DNA of 6,277 nt from an uncultured Eubacteriales bacterium (GCA_902782795.1 CACZOT010000168.1:1-6277), one strand, 5' to 3'. Positions 1-5,484 are shown, counted from the first letter of the stretch. Notes: generated from the letters alone by a model not told the origin. Made by a program: numbers and translations.

Positions 1-547
1 CGGCCGTCACGGGCGCGCCGCCGATCATGATCTTGACCTTGTCGCGGATGCCCGCTTCCTCGGCGGCCTTGACCACGTCCGCCATGACGCTCATGGTGGT
101 GGTGAGCAGGGCGGAGCAGCAGATGATCTGGCAGTTCTGCTCGATGGCGGTCTGGATGAAGGTCTCCGGGGCGACGTCCGTGCCCAGGTCGACCACCTCC
201 AGGCCCTTGCCCTCCATCATCATCTTGACCAGGTTCTTGCCGATATCGTGCAAATCTCCCTGCACGGTGCCGATGCACACCTTGCCCGAGGCCTTCACGC
301 CTTCGGCGGCCAGATACGGCTTGAGCAGGCTCGCGCCCATGTTCATGGCGCGCGCAGCCACCAGGACCTCCGGGACGAACACCTCGTTGTTTTTGAACTT
401 TTCTCCGATCACGTTCATGCCGTCGAGCAGGCCCTCGTTCAGGATCTGCTGGGCGGGGATGCCCGCGTCCAGCGCTTCCTGCACCATGGCCTTGACATCG
501 CGGGCCTTGCCGGCCTGCAGCTTCAAAGAGATCTCATGCAGATCCAT
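1..547 (-). CDS. Corrinoid-binding methyltransferase protein (MttC/MtbC-like), partial at window edge
   Basis: This is the methyl carrier of a corrinoid-dependent methyltransferase system. Its bound cobalamin accepts a methyl group from a substrate-specific methyltransferase and passes it to a second methyltransferase in the cytoplasm. The 182 visible codons begin MDLHEISLKLQAG. Residues 1-85 match the helical cap domain, and a Rossmann-type B12-binding domain starts near residue 88. The cobalt-ligand motif DLHDIG is at residues 98-103 with His100 as the lower axial ligand, followed by SALLTTT (145-151) and GGAPV (177-181). Family members are about 210 residues long, so roughly the last 30 lie beyond position 1. 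The start is fixed by a GGGAGGA site at 558-564 on the minus strand, about 10 bases from the ATG. The gene is divergent from the PocR/AraC regulator. Family assignment is secure, but the cognate substrate (methylamine, betaine, methoxy compound or other) cannot be read from this protein. Confidence 0.93.
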   Translation of the reverse strand, partial: MDLHEISLKLQAGKARDVKAMVQEALDAGIPAQQILNEGLLDGMNVIGEKFKNNEVFVPEVLVAARAMNMGASLLKPYLAAEGVKASGKVCIGTVQGDLHDIGKNLVKMMMEGKGLEVVDLGTDVAPETFIQTAIEQNCQIICCSALLTTTMSVMADVVKAAEEAGIRDKVKIMIGGAPVTA

Positions 548-569
548 AGACGTACGTCCTCCCTCGATG

Positions 570-598
570 TTGAATCGACCTCACAGTTGCAGTATAAT
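570..598 (+). promoter_or_regulatory. Predicted sigma-A promoter of the PocR/AraC regulator gene
   Basis: TTGAAT (570-575) is followed by a 17-base spacer and a perfect TATAAT (593-598) on the plus strand. Transcription would start near 605, leaving a leader of about 56 bases to the ATG at 661 but only about 8 bases to the ATG at 613. This argues for the downstream start. Confidence 0.65.
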
Positions 599-606
599 AA
601 AACTGC
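584..606. promoter_or_regulatory. Candidate operator: inverted repeat around the shared -10
   Basis: GCAGT (589-593) and ACTGC (602-606) form an inverted repeat centred on the A/T-rich -10 hexamer shared by both divergent promoters. An overlapping pair, CAGTT (584-588) and AACTG (601-605), extends the symmetry. A regulator bound here could block or redirect transcription in both directions. AraC proteins more often bind direct repeats, so assignment to the neighbouring regulator is inference. Confidence 0.35.
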
Positions 607-623
607 GCCGAGATGAATTGTAA
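594..623 (-). promoter_or_regulatory. Predicted promoter of the corrinoid protein gene
   Basis: On the minus strand a -35-like TTACAA (618-623) is separated by 18 bases from TATTAT (594-599). Transcription would start near 587 and give a leader of about 40 bases before the ATG at 547. An alternative -10, TATACT (591-596), overlaps it. The leader is too short for a cobalamin riboswitch. The -10 coincides with that of the opposing promoter. Confidence 0.5.
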
Positions 624-660
624 TTTTGTACGGGAATTTGGAGTAATCTACGAGGATGCC

Positions 661-1908
661 ATGGAGAGAGGAATTTTCGCCCTGATCCCGGAGGAGAGGC
701 TGCGGGATATTCTGCAGACGCTGCACGAGTGCAGCGACCTGCCCGTGCGCCTCCTGGACGAGGCGGGGCGGGAGCTGGCCGCCTTCGGGGAGAGCGCGCG
801 CTACTGCGCGGTGCTCAAGGAGCACGTCTTCCGCACGGGAGAGTGCGTGGAGGTGCACAGGCGGGCGGGCGAGCATTCGCGCCGCCTGGGGGAGGCGTAC
901 ATCTTTTCCTGCCATGCCAGCCTCAACCACATCGCCTTTCCGCTCATCGACCGGGACGAGCTGCTGGGGAGCATCCTTATCGGGCCGTTCCTCATGGACG
1001 CGCCGGATTCCACCCTGGTGGGCTCGCTCCTGGAGGAGCATCCCCTGCCGTCGGGCACGGCGCTGGAGCTCTTCGAGGAGACGCAGTCGATCCCCGTGGT
1101 GGCCCCGAGGCGGGTGACGAGCCTGAGCCGCCTGGTGGACCATCTCCTCTCGCCGCTCCTGCCGGGCGAGCGGGCCTCGCTCCTGCTGGCGCGGGAGAAG
1201 CTCTCCCAGCAGTCGCTGATCAACGAGACCATTCAGCGCTACAAGGAGCAGGAGGTGCCCGAGGGCAGCTACGAGTATTTCCACGAGAAGGAAGGGCTGC
1301 TCCTGGCGCGCGCCAAGGCGGGCGATACCCAGGAGGCAAAGGCGCTGCTGGTGGAGCTGATGGGCTACGCGCTCATGGACGGCGGCGGCGCGGATCTCAA
1401 ACTGCGGGCCATGGAGCTGACCACGCTGCTCTCCCGCGTGGCCATGGACGGCGGCGCCAAGGCGGAGAGCGTGCATCTGCTCGCGGAGCGGTTCCTGGCC
1501 ATGATGCAGGAGGAGAAGAATTTCGAAAACGTCTGCCTCCTGGCCCAGGAAGCGCTGGTGAGCTTCGTGGAGGCCATGTACAGCGCCCAGGACAAGGGCA
1601 ATCCCTACGTGCGCCGGGCCCTGCGGACCATGTCCCGGCATTTTTACCAGCCCCTGACCGTGGCCTCCGTGGCCGCGGAGGTGGGTCTGAGCGCCAACTA
1701 TTTTTCCAGCCTTTTCCGCCGCGTCGTGGGAGAGAGCTTTTCTGACCGGCTCAACCGCGTCCGCATCGAGGAGGGCAAGCGCCTCCTCCTCGCCACCGAC
1801 GATCCCATCGCCCAGATCGCCGTGTCCATCGGCTTTTCCGACCAGAGCTACTTTTGCAAGGTCTTCCGCCGCTATGTCGGCGTCAGCCCCGGGCGGTTCC
1901 GGGCGTGA
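661..1908 (+). CDS. AraC-family transcriptional regulator with PocR-like sensory domain
   Basis: This is a one-component cytoplasmic transcription regulator of 415 residues. Residues 15-115 match the PocR ligand-binding domain: a stretch from ILQTLHE at 17 to the signature around FSCHASLNHIAFPLID (82-97) and LLGSILIGPF (101-110). Cysteines are at 49, 62 and 84. Residues 120-310 are largely helical and of no recognised family. Residues 315-415 are a complete AraC DNA-binding domain with two helix-turn-helix units, near 333-352 (LTVASVAAEVGLSANYF) and 382-403 (PIAQIAVSIGFSDQSYF), ending in the typical GVSPGRFR. An in-frame ATG at 613 lies too close to the predicted transcription start and has no ribosome site. 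ATG 661 has a weak CGAGG five bases upstream. PocR regulators control cobalamin-dependent diol use in Salmonella, and relatives are common beside corrinoid methyltransferases, so control of the divergent corrinoid gene is likely. The ligand is unknown. Confidence 0.9.
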   Translation: MERGIFALIPEERLRDILQTLHECSDLPVRLLDEAGRELAAFGESARYCAVLKEHVFRTGECVEVHRRAGEHSRRLGEAYIFSCHASLNHIAFPLIDRDELLGSILIGPFLMDAPDSTLVGSLLEEHPLPSGTALELFEETQSIPVVAPRRVTSLSRLVDHLLSPLLPGERASLLLAREKLSQQSLINETIQRYKEQEVPEGSYEYFHEKEGLLLARAKAGDTQEAKALLVELMGYALMDGGGADLKLRAMELTTLLSRVAMDGGAKAESVHLLAERFLAMMQEEKNFENVCLLAQEALVSFVEAMYSAQDKGNPYVRRALRTMSRHFYQPLTVASVAAEVGLSANYFSSLFRRVVGESFSDRLNRVRIEEGKRLLLATDDPIAQIAVSIGFSDQSYFCKVFRRYVGVSPGRFRA

Positions 1909-1924
1909 GCCGCGCCGCGCCGGG

Positions 1925-2038
1925 GTACGCCAGGCAGGGGACAGCGCCTCCTGGACCTCCGGCAGAGGGCTCTGCCCTCTGCGCTCCCGCCAGGGGGAAT
2001 GATTCCCCCTGGACCCCTCACTTGGGGGATTTCATAAA
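1925..2038 (+). repeat. Composite palindromic repeat A, left half-element
   Basis: This half-element reads outward to inward from TACGCC (1926) to GGGGGATTTCATAAA (2024-2038). It holds a CCAGG/CCTGG pair (1930-1934 and 1950-1954). Next is a perfect nine-pair hairpin with loop TCT (GCAGAGGGC at 1962-1970 and its complement at 1974-1982). Then comes a perfect eleven-pair palindrome around one central base (CCAGGGGGAAT at 1990-2000 and its complement at 2002-2012), and finally a CCCC/GGGG pair (2014-2017 and 2024-2027). It follows the regulator stop by 16 bases. Related half-elements occur at 2113-2194, 3545-3629 and 3697-3782. No U-tract follows any hairpin, so it is not a standard terminator. 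Confidence 0.8.
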
Positions 2039-2112
2039 CAACTGCCCCTGGCATCCTATTCCGAGGGCGCCTGAGCCCGAATTCTTTTCGAGAGAATCAC
2101 TTTGTGATGTCT
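2039..2112. other. Core between the two halves of repeat A
   Basis: This A/T-richer spacer separates the inverted half-elements. It contains two small hairpins: ATTCT/AGAAT (2081-2085 and 2093-2097) and ATCAC-TTT-GTGAT (2096-2108). No open reading frame with a ribosome site was found. It has no evident similarity to the core of repeat B. Confidence 0.4.
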
Positions 2113-2194
2113 TCCTCAAATCCCCCAATATGGGCTTAAGGGACAAAGTCCCTTAAGCAGGGGTTCAGGGGACAGCGTCTCCCCTGGCGTATCC
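2113..2194 (-). repeat. Composite palindromic repeat A, right half-element (inverted)
   Basis: This is the inverted counterpart of the left half. On the minus strand it runs from TACGCC (2186-2191) to GGGGGATTT (2118-2126). It carries a seven-pair hairpin CAGGGGA/TCCCCTG (2166-2172 and 2180-2186). It also carries a perfect eleven-pair hairpin with loop AAA (GCTTAAGGGAC at 2134-2144 and its complement at 2148-2158), framed by CCCC and GGGG. The framing blocks match the other half-elements, while the internal hairpin has a different sequence. It ends about 25 bases before the -35 box of the next gene. Confidence 0.8.
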
Positions 2195-2219
2195 TCGCAA
2201 AAACCGTAGACATTTCCCA

Positions 2220-2249
2220 TTGACAGGCCTTTCCGGCCGGTGGTACGAT
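2220..2249 (+). promoter_or_regulatory. Predicted promoter of the URO-D-family methyltransferase gene
   Basis: A perfect TTGACA (2220-2225) is followed 18 bases later by TACGAT (2244-2249), preceded by TGG so that it forms an extended TGN -10. Transcription would start near 2256. This places the promoter over the upstream in-frame ATG at 2220 and excludes that ATG as a start. The gene therefore appears to be transcribed separately from the regulator. Confidence 0.6.
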
Positions 2250-2285
2250 GCAGACAGACCAAACACGCGGAGGAAAAGGATTTAT

Positions 2286-3521
2286 ATGGAAATATCTCAG
2301 AAGGACCGCGGCATCCTGCGGGAGCTGGCGAAAAAGCAGATGGAGCTGGCCATGTCCGAGCGCAACCGCCGTCTGTACGAGGAATGGGCCGCCTACGGAA
2401 AGAGCAAGGTGCCGGCCCGGCCGATGGTGACGGTGGAATTGTGGACGTTCGCGGAGCAGGTCCTGACGCCGCTGCTGGAGTGCGAGGGCGAGCGGGCCCG
2501 GGCGATCGAATCGCGCATGCGCTCCCCGATGGTGAACTTCACCCTCTTCGAGGACGATTCCCTCGTGCCGGACTATTACGCCGTTTCGCTGCGCCGTTCC
2601 TTCCGGCCCTGGGGGCTGGAGGTGCGCCGCAAGGAGACCGGCGGCGTGGGGCATCATTTCATCCCCTACCTGCACGTGCTCGAGGATGACGATTGGCAGC
2701 TGGGCCCCTCGGTCTACGGCTTCGACGAGGAGGCGACCGAGCGCGAGGTCGCCGAAATGCAGGATCTCTTCGGGGACATCCTGCCCGTGGTGCGCAAGGA
2801 ATCCTGCCTGGGCGCGTGCATGACGCAGGACATCGTCCACATCATGGACATGCAGGAGATGTACGTCTCCATGATCACCGAGGACGACCGCTTCCTGGCC
2901 ATGATCGAGCGGCTGACGGACGATTACCTCGCCTATTTCGATTCCCTGGAAAAGAGCGGACTTTTGCGCACGGCGGCGCGCATGCAGCACCTGGGCCAGG
3001 GCAGCTACTGCTTCACCGACGAATTCGAGGACGACCGCCCCGGCGCAGCCCTCAAGGATCTCTGGCTCTACACCGATTCGCAGGAGACCTCCGGCGTTTC
3101 GCCCGAGATGTACAAAGAACTCGTATTTCCCAGCTACAAGCGCCTCATGGAGCGCTTTGGCCTCGTCTCCTACGGCTGCTGCGAGCCGGTCAACGCCATC
3201 TGGGACGATTGCCTCTCCCAGGTGAAGAACCTGCGCAAGGTCTCCGTGTCCGCCTGGTGCGACGAGGAGTTCATGGGCGAGAGGCTGCGCGGCACGGGCA
3301 TCACCTACCTGCGCAAGCCCCCGGCGACCATCCTGGGCATGGACACGCCCGTCCTCGACGAGGAGGAGACCCTCAAGTGCTTCCGCAAGACGGCGAAGGC
3401 CGCCCGCGGCTGCAAGCTGGAGATCCCCCAGAGGGACGTGTACCGCGTCGGCCACAGCGCCGAAAAAGTGCGCCGCTATGTCGAACTCGCCCGACAGGGC
3501 CTCGAGGACTGGCGGCCCTGA
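2286..3521 (+). CDS. Uroporphyrinogen decarboxylase-fold protein, probable corrinoid:acceptor methyltransferase
   Basis: This soluble protein of 411 residues belongs to the URO-D/cobalamin-independent methionine synthase superfamily, which includes MtaA and MtbA. Those enzymes move methyl groups between a corrinoid protein and a thiol or other acceptor. A helical N-terminus (1-60) precedes the barrel. GLVSYGCCEP at 292-301 lies where related proteins carry their metal-site cysteines, with further Cys at 309 and 325. NLRKVSVSAWCD (315-326) and YLRKPPATI (341-349) are typical late strands of this subfamily. Residues that bind a porphyrin carboxylate in HemE were not recognised, and a heme role is unlikely. 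The start at 2286 is supported by GGAGG (2269-2273) and AAGGA five bases before the ATG. Its neighbours, a corrinoid protein and a PocR regulator, suggest a methyl-transfer partnership. The substrate and acceptor are unknown, and it could act on the substrate side instead. Confidence 0.82.
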   Translation: MEISQKDRGILRELAKKQMELAMSERNRRLYEEWAAYGKSKVPARPMVTVELWTFAEQVLTPLLECEGERARAIESRMRSPMVNFTLFEDDSLVPDYYAVSLRRSFRPWGLEVRRKETGGVGHHFIPYLHVLEDDDWQLGPSVYGFDEEATEREVAEMQDLFGDILPVVRKESCLGACMTQDIVHIMDMQEMYVSMITEDDRFLAMIERLTDDYLAYFDSLEKSGLLRTAARMQHLGQGSYCFTDEFEDDRPGAALKDLWLYTDSQETSGVSPEMYKELVFPSYKRLMERFGLVSYGCCEPVNAIWDDCLSQVKNLRKVSVSAWCDEEFMGERLRGTGITYLRKPPATILGMDTPVLDEEETLKCFRKTAKAARGCKLEIPQRDVYRVGHSAEKVRRYVELARQGLEDWRP

Positions 3522-3544
3522 CGCGGACCGCCTGCCTTGGCTGT

Positions 3545-3629
3545 GGGTACGCCAGGGACGCTGCCCCTGGCCCCAGCTTCAAGGCCGATGGCCCTTGAGA
3601 AACCCGCCTTGGGGGTTCAATTTGCATAA
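3545..3629 (+). repeat. Composite palindromic repeat B, left half-element
   Basis: This copy begins 23 bases after the methyltransferase stop. It starts GGGTACGCC and has a CCAGGG/CCCTGG hairpin (3552-3557 and 3565-3570), then TCAAGGCC paired with GG-CCTTGA across one bulged C (3579-3598), and closes with a run of five G at 3611-3615 (CCTTGGGGG) and GCATAA (3624-3629). It aligns block by block with the reverse complement of 2113-2194, although the internal hairpin differs. Confidence 0.72.
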
Positions 3630-3657
3630 GCCAAATCGTTCTTCCAATATATCAGCA

Positions 3658-3691
3658 GGCTCCGGTACCCTGTCGGGAGGATACCGGAGCC
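3658..3691. terminator. Candidate bidirectional terminator hairpin between convergent genes
   Basis: GGCTCCGGTA (3658-3667) pairs perfectly with TACCGGAGCC (3682-3691), and the 14-base loop can pair further through CCC and GGG. On the plus strand it is followed by AATTATTTAT, a weak U-rich tail. It lies between the converging methyltransferase and esterase genes, so it could end both transcripts. The tail is poor for a Rho-independent terminator. It is also the core of repeat B. Confidence 0.4.
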
Positions 3692-3696
3692 AATTA

Positions 3697-3782
3697 TTTA
3701 TGAAGTCCCCCCAGTGGGGGCCCAGGGGAATCATTCCCCCTGGCAGAGCTCCAGGAGGCAGAGCCTCCTGGAAACAGCGCAG
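3697..3782 (-). repeat. Composite palindromic repeat B, right half-element (inverted)
   Basis: On the minus strand this matches the left half of repeat A. CCCCC-AGT-GGGGG lies at 3708-3720. CCAGGGG and CCCCCTGG flank AATCATT at 3722-3743, one base shorter than the copy at 1990-2012. A perfect ten-pair hairpin has loop AGA (TCCAGGAGGC at 3750-3759 and its complement at 3763-3772). The TTTATGAAG end (3697-3705) mirrors CTTCATAAA-like sequence in the other copy. The outer TACGCC block is degenerate here. It ends 15 bases from the esterase stop codon. Confidence 0.75.
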
Positions 3783-3797
3783 AATGCCACCCCGCGC

Positions 3798-4466
3798 TCA
3801 CGCCAGCATGGCCAGGCATCCCCGCAGGAGCCGCCCCTCCGGGTCGTTGAAGTGGTTGCCGGGATTGCGCTCAGCGATCACGCGCGCGCCGGCCTCCCGC
3901 AGGAGGTCCTCGGCGAGGCGGGTGCGCTCCTCCACGCAGGCGAGGCGCTGGTTGCGCGTGCGCGCCTCGGCGTCCCCAAGGGAGAGATAGACCGCCTTGC
4001 CCGCGGCGCGCGAGGCCGTCCGGCGCAGGTATCCGTCGAATCCGTCGAACCAGAGCGAGCCGGACACCGAGGCCGCCCCGGAAAAGAGATCCGTCTCCAG
4101 AAAAGCCCAGAGGGCGAAGAGCCCCGCCAGCGAGTATCCGGCGATCAGGCGCGGGCACGGGCCCAGCGCGGCGGCCGCCTCGGCGCGGGGGAGAAGGTCT
4201 TCGGCCAGGAGGCGCAGGAGGGCGGGGCCGTCCCCGGCGAAATCCCCGCCGCCGCGGAAGCAGGCCGGCGCGGGCCAAGGCGAGAGATCGCGGTTCCAGT
4301 CCGCAACCGTAACGGCGAGCAGGGCGACGTCCGCCGGGAGCTCGCGGGCGAGGCGGTCCCGCTCGCCGGGCTCGCCGAAGAGCCAGAGGGCGGCGCGGGC
4401 CGCTCCTTCCGGCGCGAGGACGGAAACAGAACCTTTCTCGAAGGGGAAAGCGATCGGCTGCTTCAT
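3798..4466 (-). CDS. Putative alpha/beta-hydrolase esterase
   Basis: This predicted soluble serine hydrolase of 222 residues starts MKQPIAFPFEKG. The nucleophile elbow G-Y-S-L-A-G is at 110-115 with Ser112 as the likely catalytic residue. SVSGSLWFDGFDGY (133-146) and LSLGDAEARTRN (161-172) follow, and the acidic member of the triad is probably in the latter. GNHFND (203-208) supplies the likely catalytic His205. This arrangement matches the putative esterase (esterase D/IroE-like) group of the alpha/beta hydrolases. No signal peptide is visible, so it should act in the cytoplasm. The open frame extends upstream into gpr, but the start is set by a strong AAGGAGG (4475-4481) eight bases before this ATG. 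It lies 71 bases downstream of gpr on the same strand. The natural ester substrate is unknown. Confidence 0.85.
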   Translation of the reverse strand: MKQPIAFPFEKGSVSVLAPEGAARAALWLFGEPGERDRLARELPADVALLAVTVADWNRDLSPWPAPACFRGGGDFAGDGPALLRLLAEDLLPRAEAAAALGPCPRLIAGYSLAGLFALWAFLETDLFSGAASVSGSLWFDGFDGYLRRTASRAAGKAVYLSLGDAEARTRNQRLACVEERTRLAEDLLREAGARVIAERNPGNHFNDPEGRLLRGCLAMLA

Positions 4467-4474
4467 GGCGCGGG

Positions 4475-4481
4475 CCTCCTT
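4475..4481 (-). promoter_or_regulatory. Ribosome binding site of the esterase gene
   Basis: AAGGAGG on the minus strand lies eight bases from the ATG at 4466. It decides the start within a frame that remains open far upstream. Confidence 0.85.
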
Positions 4482-4500
4482 GGCGGGATCGGATGGATAC

Positions 4501-4529
4501 AGTATACCGCCTCCGGGCCGATCGCGCCA
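4501..4529 (-). promoter_or_regulatory. Weak candidate promoter for the esterase gene
   Basis: TATACT (4501-4506, minus strand) lies 35 bases ahead of the esterase ATG, in the gap after gpr. No good -35 is visible at 17 bases (TGGCGC at 4524-4529). The esterase may instead be co-transcribed with gpr. Confidence 0.3.
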
Positions 4530-4537
4530 GCCCTGTT

Positions 4538-5470
4538 TTACGGATCCATAAGCGCGCGGATCTCCCGCTCTCCCAGCTCCGGATGCAACGCGCGGTTCAC
4601 GCCCGCGGCCAGCATGGAGGCGGCCTCGGCCACGAGGGAATCCACCTCGCGCGGCGTGACGATCATCTCGCCCATGGAGCTGTTCAGCAGCTCGCGGGCG
4701 AGGTTGTCCAGCGCCTCCTCGTGCTGGTCGCCCTCGCCGCCGGAGAGGAGATCCATCGCGTCGCGCACGATGGTGGCCGCGTGCACCACCATGGGCACGC
4801 CGAGAGCGATCACCGGCACGCCGAGGCTCTCCCGGTCCAGGGCGCGGCGGCGGTTGCCCACGCCCGAGCCGGGCTGGATGCCCGCGTCGCTGAGCTGGAT
4901 GGTCGCGCCGAGGTGGGAACACTCGCGCGCGGAGAGGGCGTCCACGGCGATCACCGCGCGCGGGCGCACCGTCTCGACCGCGCCGAGGACCAGCTCCACC
5001 GTCTCCAGGCCCGTCATGCCCAGGACGCCCGGGGCCACGGCGCAGACCGAGCGCATGCGCTCGTCCACGGCCTGAGGCAGTTCCCGAAACATGTGGCGCG
5101 TGACGAGCGTGCGGTCCACCGTGAGCGGGCCGAGGCTGTCCGGCGTCACCTGGCGGTTGCCCAGGCCGATCACGAGGATGGGCTCGCGCGGGTCCTCGCA
5201 GGGCGGCAGGAGCCGCGCCAGCTCCTCGCCCAGCACCGCCGAGGCCGAGGCGCGCAGCAGGGCGTCGCGCGCGCGGCCCTGGGGAAAGGTGATGGTGATG
5301 TAGGAGCCCATGCGCTTGCCCAGGAGCTTTTCGCCCTCCGGATCGGCGATCAGGACCTCGGTGACGCTGACGTCGCCCTCCTCCCAGGTGTTGACCTGCA
5401 CGCCGGGCAGGCTGTCCGCGTTGTGGGCGCGGAAGGATTCCATGGCAAGGTCTGTGCGGATCTGGCGCAT
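4538..5470 (-). CDS. gpr: Germination protease GPR (spore endopeptidase, family A25)
   Basis: GPR is made as a zymogen in the forespore and degrades small acid-soluble spore proteins during germination. The 310-residue product starts MRQIRTDLAMES. The two essential aspartates known from Bacillus megaterium GPR correspond to Asp111 in VTPDSLGP (108-115) and Asp177 in IAVDALSARE (174-183). Other hallmarks are IGLGNRQ (101-107), VTRHMF (123-128), APGVLGMTGLET (146-157), PGSGVGNRR (200-208) and VTPREVDSL (271-279). Bacillus GPRs are near 370 residues. The difference is mostly a missing segment after LLSGGEG (241-247). Zymogen cleavage follows RTD in B. megaterium, so the propeptide here would be only seven residues. 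The start is set by AGGGAGG (5478-5484) seven bases upstream. An in-frame ATG at 5530 has no ribosome site and overlaps a candidate promoter. In Bacillus gpr precedes spoIIP, but here an esterase follows. Confidence 0.96.
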   Translation of the reverse strand: MRQIRTDLAMESFRAHNADSLPGVQVNTWEEGDVSVTEVLIADPEGEKLLGKRMGSYITITFPQGRARDALLRASASAVLGEELARLLPPCEDPREPILVIGLGNRQVTPDSLGPLTVDRTLVTRHMFRELPQAVDERMRSVCAVAPGVLGMTGLETVELVLGAVETVRPRAVIAVDALSARECSHLGATIQLSDAGIQPGSGVGNRRRALDRESLGVPVIALGVPMVVHAATIVRDAMDLLSGGEGDQHEEALDNLARELLNSSMGEMIVTPREVDSLVAEAASMLAAGVNRALHPELGEREIRALMDP

Positions 5471-5477
5471 GCGCGCA

Positions 5478-5484
5478 CCTCCCT
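5478..5484 (-). promoter_or_regulatory. Ribosome binding site of gpr
   Basis: AGGGAGG on the minus strand lies seven bases from the ATG at 5470. It selects this start over the upstream in-frame ATG at 5530. Confidence 0.85.

Noticed and set aside
548..592. Cobalamin riboswitch upstream of the corrinoid gene
   Set aside because: The predicted leader is only about 40 bases, far shorter than a cobalamin riboswitch, and no conserved B12-box sequence was seen.
27..623. Long plus-strand open frame opposite the corrinoid gene
   Set aside because: It lies antisense to a clearly conserved corrinoid protein, has no convincing ribosome site, and its composition is typical of a shadow frame in GC-rich DNA.
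613..660. Upstream ATG (613) as start of the regulator
   Set aside because: It would give a leader of about eight bases from the predicted promoter, with no ribosome site. The encoded extra residues are not needed for the PocR domain.
523..1641. 372-codon minus-strand open frame across the regulator gene
   Set aside because: It mirrors the PocR/AraC coding sequence, is rich in repeated Ala, Gln, Arg, His and Leu without a recognisable domain, and has no promoter or ribosome site.
1962..2028. Rho-independent terminators after the regulator gene
   Set aside because: The hairpins are strong, but none is followed by a run of T on the plus strand, and the same hairpins occur in other contexts as part of a repeat family.
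2136..3455. 439-codon minus-strand open frame across the URO-D-fold gene
   Set aside because: The plus-strand frame carries the recognisable family motifs and a good promoter. This one is an antisense shadow.
4467..4922. Upstream extension of the esterase frame into gpr
   Set aside because: The extension overlaps gpr in another frame and is dominated by Arg, Gly and Pro. A strong ribosome site sits before the ATG at 4466.
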